Assembly (NCBI RefSeq): GCF_003667705.1
Contig: NZ_CP033019.1
Coordinates: 6,138,001 to 6,202,000 of the forward strand
Direction of reading: 5' to 3'
From: Janthinobacterium agaricidamnosum
GTDB taxonomy: Bacteria; Pseudomonadota; Gammaproteobacteria; Burkholderiales; Burkholderiaceae_D
DNA length: 64,000 nucleotides
Below, one piece after another: positions 51,994 to 60,038 of this stretch. Every line of letters begins with the position of its first letter. Positions within the stretch are counted from its first letter, which is position 1. The notes beneath the pieces were generated by a model, which saw only the letters and a program-made list of their open reading frames with translations, was not told the origin of the DNA and did no database searches. Made by a program: the position numbers and the translations under genes.

Positions 51994-52971
51994 ATGGACC
52001 TGGTCTTCTACGGCTTTGCCGTGCTGCTGTTCGCCGCCTGCATTCTGATGGTGGAAGGGGCCTGGCTGTGGTGGTCGGGCACGCATGGCAGCGCGGCGCG
52101 GCGCATCAACCGGCGCCTGCGGCTGATGGCGGCGCGCGGCGAGGCGGGCGGCGAGCGCGTCTCCATCCTCAAGCAGCGCCGCTATGCGCGTTCGCCCGGC
52201 CTGGAGCGGCTGCTGCGGCGCATGCCGCAGGCGGCGCGGCTGGATCATTTGCTGCTGCAATCGGGCTTGTCCTGGTCGGTGGCGCAATTCCTGGGCGGCA
52301 GCGGCGCCTTGCTGCTGGCGGCCTTGCTGCTGTTGGCGGCCTGGTCCATGCCCTTGCCCGGCGCCTTGCTGCTGCTGTCCTGTGCCGTGAGCGCACCGTG
52401 TTTGTTCGTGCTGCGCGCGCGCGCGGCGCGGCTGAAAAAGATCGAGGCGCAACTGCCGGAAGCGGCCGATTTTCTGGCCCGCGCGCTGCGCGCCGGACAT
52501 TCGTTTTCGAACGTGCTGCAAATGGTGGGAGACGAACTCAATGAGCCGATCAGCGGCGAATTCAAGACGGCGCACGAAGAGATCAATTACGGCGTGCCGA
52601 TGAACGAAGCGCTGCAAAATCTGGCTGCGCGCATCCCGCTGACGGACTTGCGCTACCTCGTCATCGCCGTGCTGGTGCAGCGCGAATCGGGCGGCAACCT
52701 GGCCGAGGTGCTGGTCAGCATCGCCCGCATCATCCGCGCCCGCTTGAAGTTGCTGGGACAGGTGCGCGTGCTGTCGGCCGAGGGACGCATGTCGGCCTGG
52801 GTGCTGGGCCTGATGCCGGTGGTGATGATCGGCGTCATGGCCCTGGTCAACCCGCAATACATCCGCCTGCTGTGGACCGATCCCAGCGGCATCAAACTGT
52901 TGTGGTACGCGGCTGGCATGGTGGCGCTGGGCGTCGTCTGGATGCGTAACGTCATCCGTATCCGTATTTGA
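51994..52971 (+). CDS. tadB: TadB inner-membrane platform protein
   Basis: 325 aa T2SSF-family protein. Membrane segments near residues 1-25, 95-140 and 270-318. Conserved F-domain words: LPEAADFLARALRAGHSF and ALQNLAARIPLTDLRYLVIA. Partners TadA and TadC. GGGGGAGGG lies before the ATG. It is followed by a 100-bp repeat before tadC. Confidence 0.92.
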   Translation: MDLVFYGFAVLLFAACILMVEGAWLWWSGTHGSAARRINRRLRLMAARGEAGGERVSILKQRRYARSPGLERLLRRMPQAARLDHLLLQSGLSWSVAQFLGGSGALLLAALLLLAAWSMPLPGALLLLSCAVSAPCLFVLRARAARLKKIEAQLPEAADFLARALRAGHSFSNVLQMVGDELNEPISGEFKTAHEEINYGVPMNEALQNLAARIPLTDLRYLVIAVLVQRESGGNLAEVLVSIARIIRARLKLLGQVRVLSAEGRMSAWVLGLMPVVMIGVMALVNPQYIRLLWTDPSGIKLLWYAAGMVALGVVWMRNVIRIRI

Positions 52972-52973
52972 AG

Positions 52974-53075
52974 GGCGCGCCTGAAAAAAAGTCCATGGCG
53001 TTGTTGCGTCGCCTCGCCGTACGTCCGTACTGTCTTCGGCGACGCGCCTAGCCCTGAACGTTTTTTCAGTCGATC
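52974..53075. repeat. Dispersed ~100-bp imperfect palindrome, copy 2 (between tadB and tadC)
   Basis: Reverse-complement relative of the element at 40359-40455. It begins GCGCGCCTGAAAAAAAGTCC and ends CCCTGAACGTTTTTTCAG, with central GTACGTCCGTAC. It interrupts an otherwise tightly packed operon; the tadC Shine-Dalgarno (GAGGAGGA, 53076-53083) is immediately downstream. Confidence 0.75.
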
Positions 53076-53091
53076 AGAGGAGGAATACTTC

Positions 53092-54030
53092 ATGACCGGT
53101 GCACAACTGCTGTTCTTGTTGATCGTCTTTGCCGTGGTGGTGGCGCTGGCCCTGCTGGCGTGGCTGATCTTCTTTCCCGGCACCTTGCGCCAGCGTCTGT
53201 TCGGCGCCACGGCGTCGGCCGCCAGCGAGGCGGTGGCCGATACTGGCTGGGTCGAGAGGGTGGTGCGTGTGGCGCAGCCGTTCAGCAAGCTGTCGCTGCC
53301 GGAAGAGGGCTGGGAGCGCTCGCCGCTGCGCACGCGTTTCATGAACGCGGGCTGGCGCCAGGCGAGCGCGCCGGCCCTGTACTTTGCGGCGAAAAGCGTG
53401 CTGGCCCTGCTGTTTCCCACCGTGCTGGGCCTGTATGCGGCCAGCGCCATGGCGGCGCAGCTGCGCAGCGTGCTGCTGTTGCTGCTGTGCGTCAGCGCCA
53501 CCATCGGCTATTACCTGCCCAACCTGGTGCTGGCCAGCACGGCCAAGCGGCGCCAGCGCGACATTTTCGAAAACATCCCCGATGCGCTCGACTTGCTGAC
53601 CGTGTGCGTGGAAGCGGGCTTGAGCCTGGAGCGCGCGCTGGTAAAGGTGTCGGGCGAGATCCACATCAAAAGCGTGGTACTGGCGCAGGAATTGCAACTG
53701 GTGCTGATGGAAATGCGCGCCGGTTTTTCCAAGGAAAAGGCGCTGCGCAACCTGGCCTTGCGCAGCGGCGTGGAAGACGTCGATACCCTGGTCGCCATGC
53801 TGATCCAGTCGGAACGCTTCGGCACCAGCATGGGCGATTCGCTGCGCGTGCATTCGGAAAATCTGCGCGGCAAGCGCAGCCTGCTGGCCGAGGAGGCTGC
53901 GGCGAAGATCGCGTTAAAGCTGCTGTTCCCGCTGATTTTTTGCGTCTTTCCCACCCTGATGCTGGTGCTGATGGGGCCGGCCGTGATCGAAGTCTATCGC
54001 GTGCTCGTGCCGGCCATGGCCAGCCGCTGA
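53092..54030 (+). CDS. tadC: TadC inner-membrane platform protein
   Basis: 312 aa, second T2SSF protein. Membrane segments near 5-28, 100-145 and 280-303. Words: IFENIPDALDLLTVCVEAGL, LERALVKVSGEIH, LVAMLIQSERFGTSMGDSLR. With TadB it forms the platform for pilus assembly. Confidence 0.92.
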   Translation: MTGAQLLFLLIVFAVVVALALLAWLIFFPGTLRQRLFGATASAASEAVADTGWVERVVRVAQPFSKLSLPEEGWERSPLRTRFMNAGWRQASAPALYFAAKSVLALLFPTVLGLYAASAMAAQLRSVLLLLLCVSATIGYYLPNLVLASTAKRRQRDIFENIPDALDLLTVCVEAGLSLERALVKVSGEIHIKSVVLAQELQLVLMEMRAGFSKEKALRNLALRSGVEDVDTLVAMLIQSERFGTSMGDSLRVHSENLRGKRSLLAEEAAAKIALKLLFPLIFCVFPTLMLVLMGPAVIEVYRVLVPAMASR

Positions 54031-54043
54031 AAGGAGTCTCACC

Positions 54044-55114
54044 ATGCGCTTGACGATATCCCGCCTGGCCGCCGCCTGCGCCTGTCTGGGCCTGGCCGCC
54101 TGTACCACGCAGCTGGCCCATGCACCGGCGCCGCAGTGGCCTGACGCCGATGCCGCCTATGCGGCGGGGCGCCAGCATGTCGAGCGGGGCGACCTGCCCG
54201 CGGCGCAAGCGGCTTATGAGCAAGCCCTGCGCCATGCGCCGCGCCACGTGAACGCGCGCAACGGACTGGCCGTGCTGCACGCGCAGCGGGGCGAGCATGA
54301 CGCGGCGATCGCCCATTGGCTGGCCTTGACGCAGGAGGCGGGTACACGGCAGCCGCAGCAGGCCTATCTGTTCAGCAATCTCGGCCACGCCTATTATTTA
54401 AGCGGACGCGACGCGCAAGCCTTGCCCGTGCTGGAACAGGCATGCCTGCTCGATCCGCTCAATGCGCTGGCCTGGCAGCACCTGGCGCAGGTACTGGAAC
54501 GGCTGGGACAGCACGAGCGCGCCGCCGTCATGCGGCGCCAGGCGGCCAGCTTGCAGGAACACGATGTGCGGCGCGATCTGGCCTTGTTGCGCGGCGAGGC
54601 GCCGCCGCAGGGCGTGCCCGCGCCGGTGCCCGATGCGCCCGCCATGGCGCGCGTGGAGATCACGCAGAGCGATGGCATGGCCCGCCTGAGACGCGTGCCG
54701 GCGGCGGTGCGCAGCCTGACCGTTAGCCCATTGGTGCCGGCTGCGCCTGTGGCTGGCACGCCGCGTCCGCGCCTGGAAATTGTCAACGGCAACGGCGTGC
54801 CGGGCCTGGCCGCCGCGCTGGCGCGCAGTCTGGCAGGAGCGCCCGTGCAGGTGGTGCGCCTGGCCAATGAAGCCAGCTTCCAGGTGGCGCGCACGCGCGT
54901 CGAGTACCGGCCCGCGCAGGAACAGGCGGCGCGCCAGCTGGCCCGCCAGTTGGGTACGCAGGTGCAGACCCAGGTGCAGACCCAGGCCGCCGATTGCCCC
55001 GCCAGCGAGCTGCGTCTGGTACTGGGGCGCGACTTGAGCGACCCCGCCATGCTGCACCGCTATTATCTGCAGCAATTGCAGCTGGCGCGCCAGGCGCTGG
55101 CACGGCTCGGTTAA
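54044..55114 (+). CDS. tadD: TadD-like TPR lipoprotein with LytR_C domain
   Basis: 356 aa. Lipobox LAAC (Cys near residue 23). TPRs at about 40-190 (AAQAAYEQALRHAPRHVNAR; YLFSNLGHAYYLSGRDAQAL). C-terminal domain from about 240, LEIVNGNGVPGLAAALARSL ... ASELRLVLGRD, resembles the LytR C-terminal (LytR_C) domain, which is unusual for TadD. Last gene of the tad locus, followed by a strong terminator. Confidence 0.85.
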   Translation: MRLTISRLAAACACLGLAACTTQLAHAPAPQWPDADAAYAAGRQHVERGDLPAAQAAYEQALRHAPRHVNARNGLAVLHAQRGEHDAAIAHWLALTQEAGTRQPQQAYLFSNLGHAYYLSGRDAQALPVLEQACLLDPLNALAWQHLAQVLERLGQHERAAVMRRQAASLQEHDVRRDLALLRGEAPPQGVPAPVPDAPAMARVEITQSDGMARLRRVPAAVRSLTVSPLVPAAPVAGTPRPRLEIVNGNGVPGLAAALARSLAGAPVQVVRLANEASFQVARTRVEYRPAQEQAARQLARQLGTQVQTQVQTQAADCPASELRLVLGRDLSDPAMLHRYYLQQLQLARQALARLG

Positions 55115-55131
55115 CACGCATCGGCTGGCAT

Positions 55132-55170
55132 AAAAAAACGCGGCGCCTTTTGCGGGCGCCGCGTGCTTTT
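55132..55170. terminator. Bidirectional terminator closing the tad locus
   Basis: ACGCGGCGCC (55138-55147) pairs with GGCGCCGCGT (55155-55164); A-run before, GCTTTT after. It also serves the convergent PEP-CTERM gene. Confidence 0.88.
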
Positions 55171-55184
55171 GAGCGTGCCAGTGC

Positions 55185-56171
55185 TTATTTAGCCTGGCGG
55201 CGGCGCGTAAAGGCGAGGGCGGCCAATCCCGTCCCCAGCAGGAACAGGGTGCCTGGCTCCGGCACTTGCAAGGGATCGATGACGACGATGTCGGTGCGCG
55301 TGGACTTGGAAAAATTCAAGGTGTAGCTGCCGGCGGGCAGGGCGAAATTCGAGGTCAGGGAAAACATCGCGAAGCCATTCGTGAAGGCGCGCCCGGTGGC
55401 CGGGTCGTTGGTGCCGGCCGTCATGTTCAGGCTGAACGGGTCCAGGCTGCCGACCGTATGGTTGCCATTGATGTCGCTGCCATTACTGGCATCGCCATCA
55501 GGCGCGAACTGGAAGATCACGCCGTCGGCATTCGCATGCGACAGGCAGCCGACGGGACTGGCGGCATTGCACGAGATATTGAAGATATCCATGATCGACA
55601 CGTTCGACTTGTCGCCCATGGTCGTCACGCTGGTGCGCAGGTCGCGTCGGCCCATGAAGCTGAAGGTGATGAAGCCGGCGCTCGACAGGGTCAGGTTGAC
55701 GGAGCCGGTCAGCGTGTCGCCGGCCGTGGAGGACGCCGCCCCCACCGTGTTGCGCTGCGCTTCTGACACGGCGCTGACGGTGGAGCCGGCGGCAGTGAGC
55801 ATATTGCCGAAGGAATGCGCATCGCCGCGCGCGAACTCCAGTGCAGCGGTGGGCGCGTAGTGGTTTTGCGGCGAGGCGCTGCAGCCGGTGCCGGAGCACA
55901 CTTGCAGCACGTCGGCGTTGGCAGCCGGACCCGTATTGACGGCGCGCGGATTGACGGCCACGCCGCCCTGGAAAAAGGCGCTGTCGCTGGCATTGCGGTT
56001 GGCGCCAGCCAGCGACAGCGCGCCAGCGCTGGTGGTGATACGGAAATTGTTCAACTCGTTGACGGCCAGGCCGTACGCACCTGCCTGCGCCTGACCACTG
56101 GCCAGCAGACTTGCCGCCGCCAGTGCGCCCAGCCAACCCAGGGTCTTGTTTCGTGTGTGATCGACGTTCAT
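55185..56171 (-). CDS. PEP-CTERM exosortase substrate
   Basis: 328 aa. Signal peptide to about residue 31 (LGALAAASLLASGQAQA-GA). The C-terminal sorting signal is complete: VPEPGTLFLLGTGLAALAF then TRRRQAK (PEP motif, hydrophobic helix, basic tail). The body is beta-rich and Asn/Thr-rich with DGDASNGSDINGNHTVG resembling a calcium-binding loop. It is exported and processed by an exosortase encoded elsewhere, usually linked to exopolysaccharide. Confidence 0.92.
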   Translation of the reverse strand: MNVDHTRNKTLGWLGALAAASLLASGQAQAGAYGLAVNELNNFRITTSAGALSLAGANRNASDSAFFQGGVAVNPRAVNTGPAANADVLQVCSGTGCSASPQNHYAPTAALEFARGDAHSFGNMLTAAGSTVSAVSEAQRNTVGAASSTAGDTLTGSVNLTLSSAGFITFSFMGRRDLRTSVTTMGDKSNVSIMDIFNISCNAASPVGCLSHANADGVIFQFAPDGDASNGSDINGNHTVGSLDPFSLNMTAGTNDPATGRAFTNGFAMFSLTSNFALPAGSYTLNFSKSTRTDIVVIDPLQVPEPGTLFLLGTGLAALAFTRRRQAK

Positions 56172-56370
56172 CGCAGCCTCTTATCGTAGTCAGTCTCGGG
56201 AAATCCGGGGGAGAAAGAATCCAGAATGTCCAGAATGACTTGTCTGAATTCATCTCGTAGACAGTGATAAGCAGCTTGTATGCCACACAAAAAAAGCACA
56301 TGGAATCAAGTGCTTGCGTAAAGCAGACTGAGCCGGTGGAAGCAAAGTGTAAGAAAGGCCGACGCCGCTT

Positions 56371-56745
56371 TCAGGTGCCCCGGTGATAACCCAGGTGGCC
56401 ACCCGAATTGCGCGCGCAGCCGCAGCCGATGCGCGCCACTTCCTCGCCTTCCGTCAATTTCCAGTTGGTAATCGTCGTGTGCTGCCAGTCGATGTCGCTT
56501 TTCTTGACAGGCTTCACCGTCAACGTGCGGGCGGCCGCATCCGTGTACTCCATCAGCTCCTCGTCGTCGGCGATGTCGAAATGGCGGTGGATCAGGGAAA
56601 TGCCGAAGCGGTCGAGCGCGCCATAGCGCTGCAGCACGTCGCGCAGTTCGCGAAAACACGCCAGGTCGTCGGGCAGCAGCGGATCGACGGCGGAAATATC
56701 GGCGACGGGCTGCCATTGCATGGCGTGGATGTTCAGGCTGTGCAT
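56371..56745 (-). CDS. Small conserved hypothetical protein
   Basis: 124 aa. Acidic helical start (AVDPLLPDDLACFRELRDVL), then HRHFDIADDEELMEY and a C-terminal Cys/Gly/His-rich end IGCGCARNSGGHLGYHRGT. The C-G-C plus H-x-H pattern could bind metal, but no family is recognised. AGGAGA-type signal precedes the ATG on the minus strand. Confidence 0.6.
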   Translation of the reverse strand: MHSLNIHAMQWQPVADISAVDPLLPDDLACFRELRDVLQRYGALDRFGISLIHRHFDIADDEELMEYTDAAARTLTVKPVKKSDIDWQHTTITNWKLTEGEEVARIGCGCARNSGGHLGYHRGT

Positions 56746-56895
56746 GATGTTCTCCTGTGCCCCTTGTCGCTAGCCCAGGCTGCCGGAGGGGCGCCGGCAC
56801 GCCTGGCGAAATGCTCATCGTGGCCGCAACGCCGTTGCGGCGCTTGCGCCAGATCAAAGGTGCGGCACATCATGGCTTGCCCGGTAAAATAGGCC

Positions 56896-57207
56896 ATGGC
56901 AAACAAAACCCCCACTTTCCCCGGCGCACGCACGGGCCGCGGCCAGGTCCTGGCCGTGCTGCTGTCGAACCGCGACCAGTCCGGCGCCGAACCGCTGCAA
57001 GGCCGCGTCTCGCTGGCCGCCATCGTGAAAGCGCTGAAACGCAAATACCACTGGCCGATTGAAACGCACAGCTTCCCCGCGAATACGCAGGACGGCCGCG
57101 CCAGCTGGGCGACCGTCTACAGCTTGCCGGAAAAGGTTATCGAGGCCGCGCTGGAGGCCGGCGGCCGGGAGTGGCTGGAGAGCCGGGCAGTAGCCGGGCG
57201 GCGGTGA
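56896..57207 (+). CDS. Small basic hypothetical protein
   Basis: 103 aa, basic (GRGQVLAVLLSNRDQSGAEP; VSLAAIVKALKRKYHWPIET). The middle looks like a winged-helix or phage helix-turn-helix scaffold, with a final HVI-like helix. It might be a DNA-binding protein. No family is assigned; it ends 15 bp from the convergent dodecin gene. Confidence 0.55.
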   Translation: MANKTPTFPGARTGRGQVLAVLLSNRDQSGAEPLQGRVSLAAIVKALKRKYHWPIETHSFPANTQDGRASWATVYSLPEKVIEAALEAGGREWLESRAVAGRR

Positions 57208-57222
57208 ATGCGCCGCAGTACG

Positions 57223-57429
57223 CTATTCGAGCCGGAAGCCGACCTTCAGCGTGACCTGGAAGTGCGCCACCTTGCCATCGACGATATGCCCGCGCGATTC
57301 CGTCACTTCATACCAGTCCATGTGCTTGACCGTCAGCGCCGCCTTGGCAATGGCATCGCGTATCGCCTGATCGCTGCTCTCGGTCGACGTGCCGACCAGT
57401 TCGATCAGCTTGTAAGTGTGTGCGGACAT
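57223..57429 (-). CDS. Dodecin (flavin-storage protein)
   Basis: 68 aa from ATG 57429. The dodecin fold is clear: YKLIELVGTSTESSDQAIRD, ALTVKHMDWYEVTESRGHIV and VAHFQVTLKVGFRLE. The Trp in MDWYEV stacks with the bound flavin. Dodecamers buffer riboflavin/FMN/FAD. Stand-alone gene. Confidence 0.92.
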   Translation of the reverse strand: MSAHTYKLIELVGTSTESSDQAIRDAIAKAALTVKHMDWYEVTESRGHIVDGKVAHFQVTLKVGFRLE

Positions 57430-57739
57430 GATATTTCCCCAGGTAGGCAAGCCAGACATCGGGAGCCTGCATTGCGCAGGCACGTGCTCATCTTGCGCCT
57501 AAATGTGCTGATAGTCATTGCGCGGTGCAGCAAGGCGATTGCGAATCTGGCGAAGGCTGCCATCATGTTGGCAACATTGCTGTCGGTTAAAACCGGGACT
57601 TCAGTTGGTCTTGTCGGCGTGTGGGTGGAGATAGTCCGCGTTGCGTCCCACGCTATGCGCTCACTTCGGGTCGCGATGAGCGTCAATGGCACCAGGAGCA
57701 TCCTGCAGGCGCCTGGGAAGAAAAAGGTTAGCTACACAA
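57430..57739. other. Intergenic region upstream of dodecin
   Basis: 310 bp with no convincing gene; open frames here have shadow composition. A hairpin GCCTGC/GCAGGC lies at 57465-57481, 36 bp upstream of the dodecin start, and may affect its leader. The sequence becomes progressively less GC-rich towards 57740, marking the edge of the following island. Confidence 0.5.
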
Positions 57740-58138
57740 CTAAATGGGTAGTCGTTTGAAGGCACCCTTCGTGAACTTCGATGCATTCAGCCCGGCTTTG
57801 ATCTCTGAAAAAGGCGGGTCTCCGCAAGGACGGTGCACACGAAACACCCCGCTCTCCACCAATTGCGACAATGTTGCCGCAGGCTCCAGTCGAGTATGCT
57901 TGTAGGCGATGTGACTGTGATGCTCTACGAAAGGATGGCTTCCGACCTGAAGCTCACAAGTTGCATCGAACGGGACGTTCGGATAGGTCGAACAAACGCA
58001 TACCAGCGCGCACATATTGTCAGGATAGCCATCGATGGGCGCTGGGTCATTTAGTACTATAAATAAATGAAACATACCACCAGGACCAGATGGTATGAGG
58101 AGTGTTTCCTTGGCTCGCGGTAACCAGCCGGGCATCAT
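57740..58138 (-). CDS. Candidate toxin of a Panacea-type toxin-antitoxin pair
   Basis: 132 aa. Starts at ATG 58138 overlapping the upstream stop (ATGA), so it is translationally coupled to the Panacea gene. Beta-rich core HLFIVLNDPAPIDGYPDN, ALVCVCSTYPNVPFDATCEL and VGSHPFVEHHSHIAYKHTRL, then a helical end (LSQLVESGVFRVHRP; LNASKFTKGAFKRLPI). The strand-Ser-Pro layout is reminiscent of the MazF/PemK barrel, but no diagnostic residues confirm it. Antitoxin-first order with ATGA overlap is the usual design of type II TA modules. Function not demonstrated. Confidence 0.6.
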   Translation of the reverse strand: MMPGWLPRAKETLLIPSGPGGMFHLFIVLNDPAPIDGYPDNMCALVCVCSTYPNVPFDATCELQVGSHPFVEHHSHIAYKHTRLEPAATLSQLVESGVFRVHRPCGDPPFSEIKAGLNASKFTKGAFKRLPI

Positions 58139-58713
58139 GCCGCCGATGTAAAAGCGGCGTTGATCGCCTGCTGCTCGCGTAATTGTTTTTTCAGTAACCG
58201 TGTCTGTTCATTATTAAATTTAAGTACTTCGAACAATTTTTCTAACGTGATGGGTACTGATGAGCCTTCAGGATCTTCCCACTCAGGGCAAATTTTGTGA
58301 GTGAGGTCGCGAATCTGATATTTGCTCAAGTGACCAAAATCTTTCCAAGTTTCTGCGAGAACTTCAAACTCGGCTTCAGATAATTCCAGAAGGTCTTGCT
58401 CTGGCGAGCGAATCCGACTTCCGTCACGCAAAGCCACAGCATGATCCTCACGATCCGCGATCCACGCATCCCACCCATTATCTTCAGATGAGGACATTCC
58501 GTTAATGCGATTCAGTGTTTGAGACAGAACAGGTCCGTGATCCATAGAAACAAGCTTGTCGCCAATGATCGGATCGCCGTACATCTCATATGAGCGCCGC
58601 TCTGCTAGATAAAGCAACTTCATCAGCTTAAGTACAGGAAGGCGGCCTTGGGCTTGAAATAGGAAGTAAGCGGCAACCTGCGCGGCTTTCTTTTCGGAAT
58701 ATAAGTTTTGCAT
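58135..58713 (-). CDS. Panacea-domain (DUF4065, SocA-like) protein, candidate antitoxin
   Basis: 192 aa from ATG 58713, chosen for GGAGG 9 nt upstream (alternative ATG 58734). Residues 10-110 match the Panacea domain: AAYFLFQAQGRLPVLKLMKL, LYLAERRSYEMYGDPIIGDK, SMDHGPVLSQTLNRINGMSS. The C-terminal part is helical and ends in a coil LKFNNEQTRLLKKQLREQQA. Panacea proteins act as antitoxins in several TA families and in SocA of Caulobacter. Codon use is AT-richer than in flanking genes, suggesting transfer. It precedes the candidate toxin. Confidence 0.82.
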   Translation of the reverse strand: MQNLYSEKKAAQVAAYFLFQAQGRLPVLKLMKLLYLAERRSYEMYGDPIIGDKLVSMDHGPVLSQTLNRINGMSSSEDNGWDAWIADREDHAVALRDGSRIRSPEQDLLELSEAEFEVLAETWKDFGHLSKYQIRDLTHKICPEWEDPEGSSVPITLEKLFEVLKFNNEQTRLLKKQLREQQAINAAFTSAA

Positions 58714-58745
58714 AATTTTGAGCCTCCATCGCATCAATTTTGAGC
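58714..58745. repeat. Direct repeats in the Panacea leader
   Basis: AATTTTGAGC occurs at 58714-58723 and 58736-58745 (minus strand: GCTCAAAATT before each ATG). The 22-bp period is two helical turns. It may be an operator for autoregulation, or a duplication of the start region. Confidence 0.5.
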
Positions 58746-58768
58746 AATTTGGATAGCTATTCGAGATC

Positions 58769-58797
58769 AATCTACGCACAAAGTACATCGCTGTCAA
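58769..58797 (-). promoter_or_regulatory. Sigma-70 promoter of the TA pair
   Basis: On the minus strand TTGACA (58797-58792) and TAGATT (58774-58769) with a 17-bp spacer. Transcription would start near 58762, about 50 nt before the Panacea start. Confidence 0.65.
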
Positions 58798-59156
58798 CAT
58801 ATTGCCGTGCATGATGCTCTGGCTCATGCAACATGTGCGGAAAGTGGATGAGATCAGTTTAGCTGTATAAATGTACAGTAGTTTTGATAATTGTCAAACG
58901 AAATCGATAAGCGCCAGCGCATCGGCTGGATGGCTTTGCCGCTAGACGGGGAGGTCGGTCAACGTGCTTCTGCATGTCGTCATGCGGCAAAAAGGGTTCC
59001 ACCGTGCACCAGCCTGGAAACCACACTGATTGATGCCTGTCTTTGCCGGGAACGTCGACAAGAAGCCACGCTGGAAAGTAGTACGTGAGGTGTGATTGCT
59101 TGTAATCAAGAGAGGCGCAACTATAAGTTGGCGTTGTCACTTGCTTGCTACTGATC
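58798..59156. other. Gap between TA promoter and tRNA terminator
   Basis: 359 bp. A minus-strand frame at 58859-59140 (93 aa) is Cys/Trp/His-scattered and has no start signal, so it is not called. Composition is mixed, AT-rich at both ends. It may be residue of an integrated element; no integrase, no tRNA-end repeat was found. Confidence 0.45.
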
Positions 59157-59190
59157 CAAAAGAAAAGGGCTTACATTTCTGTAAGCCCTT
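59157..59190 (-). terminator. Terminator of tRNA-Thr
   Basis: AAGGGCTTACA (59165-59175) and TGTAAGCCCTT (59180-59190) form a perfect 11-bp stem with a 4-nt loop; on the minus strand TTTTCTTTT follows. Confidence 0.9.
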
Positions 59191-59198
59191 GATATTCT

Positions 59199-59274
<76 letters not shown>

Positions 59275-59300
59275 AAAAACTGCGCGTTGCGAATTATACG

Positions 59301-59813
59301 CTATTTAATGCGTGTCAGGGTCGGGCGGCCGCCTTTTTTTGGCGGCTCGTCGTCGCCGGGCGTGGCGTTGTCGCGTTGTTCGGGGGAGCTGGCCGGCACG
59401 GACGACAGGGTCGGGCCGCTGGCGGCGGGGGCGAGCACGGGCGGCGGGACGTCGGCGGAAGCGGGGCTGTCCGTCGGTTGCGCGTCGGGGTCATCGTTGC
59501 CCAGCACGGGCTCGAAGGCCATGCCCTGGCCGTTTTCGTTGGCGTAGATGGCCATCACGTTGTCGACCGGCACGTAGATTTCGCGCGAGACGCCGCCAAA
59601 GCGGGCGTGGAAGCGGATGGCGTCGTTGTCCATCTTCAGGCCGCTGGTGGCGCCGAAGCTGATGTTGAGCACGATTTCGCCCTTTTTCACGTATTCCATC
59701 GGTACCGTGGTGCGCGAATCGACTTTGACCGCGAGATAAGGCGTGTAGCCGCTGTCGGTGCACCATTCGTAGATGGCGCGCAGCATATAAGGTTTGGTTG
59801 AGATTTCAGACAT
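59301..59813 (-). CDS. sspB: SspB, ClpXP specificity-enhancing factor
   Basis: 170 aa from ATG 59813. The conserved core (TKPYMLRAIYEWCTDSGYTP; AVKVDSRTTVPMEYVKKGE; VLNISFGATSGLKMDNDAIR) binds ssrA tags and the ClpX N-domain. The C-terminal half from about residue 105 is a long disordered acidic/Pro linker ending in GGRPTLTRIK, the ClpX-binding tail motif. It delivers ssrA-tagged proteins from stalled ribosomes to ClpXP. Third in order after petABC and sspA. Confidence 0.95.
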   Translation of the reverse strand: MSEISTKPYMLRAIYEWCTDSGYTPYLAVKVDSRTTVPMEYVKKGEIVLNISFGATSGLKMDNDAIRFHARFGGVSREIYVPVDNVMAIYANENGQGMAFEPVLGNDDPDAQPTDSPASADVPPPVLAPAASGPTLSSVPASSPEQRDNATPGDDEPPKKGGRPTLTRIK

Positions 59814-59921
59814 GATAGGCACTGTGAGGCGGGAGCGCCCCCGTCAGCATGAGGCGGGCGCACCGGTAGTTCAAAAGACTGGGACAGCGCAAAAAACAAC
59901 TTTAACACGTGGCCCAAGATG

Positions 59922-60031
59922 CCCCAGAAAGCGTCGCGAGCAAGCCCGATATCGGCTTGAGTAACGCAGCCGTACTTCAGTACGGCGGGTAACGCCGAGT
60001 CGAGAGCGGGCTGCGCAGCAGCTTTATGGGG
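59922..60031. repeat. Imperfect palindrome between sspB and sspA, possibly third copy
   Basis: Outer ends CCCCAGAAAGC and GCTTTATGGGG are partly complementary, and the centre GCCGTAC-TTCA-GTACGGC is a perfect hairpin. The layout and GTAC-centred core resemble the repeats at 40359 and 52974, but sequence outside the core is different. It lies in the 225-bp gap between co-directional genes. Confidence 0.55.
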
Positions 60032-60038
60032 ATATCTT

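Noticed and set aside
56306..56857. 183-aa minus frame over the 124-aa hypothetical gene
   Set aside because: Different frame overlapping a better-supported gene with a ribosome site; Arg/Pro-rich shadow.
57208..57759. 183-aa plus frame over the dodecin gene
   Set aside because: Antisense to dodecin, whose protein is unmistakable.
58859..59140. 93-aa minus-strand open frame next to tRNA-Thr
   Set aside because: No ribosome site, unusual residue mix and no recognisable domain; treated as non-coding.
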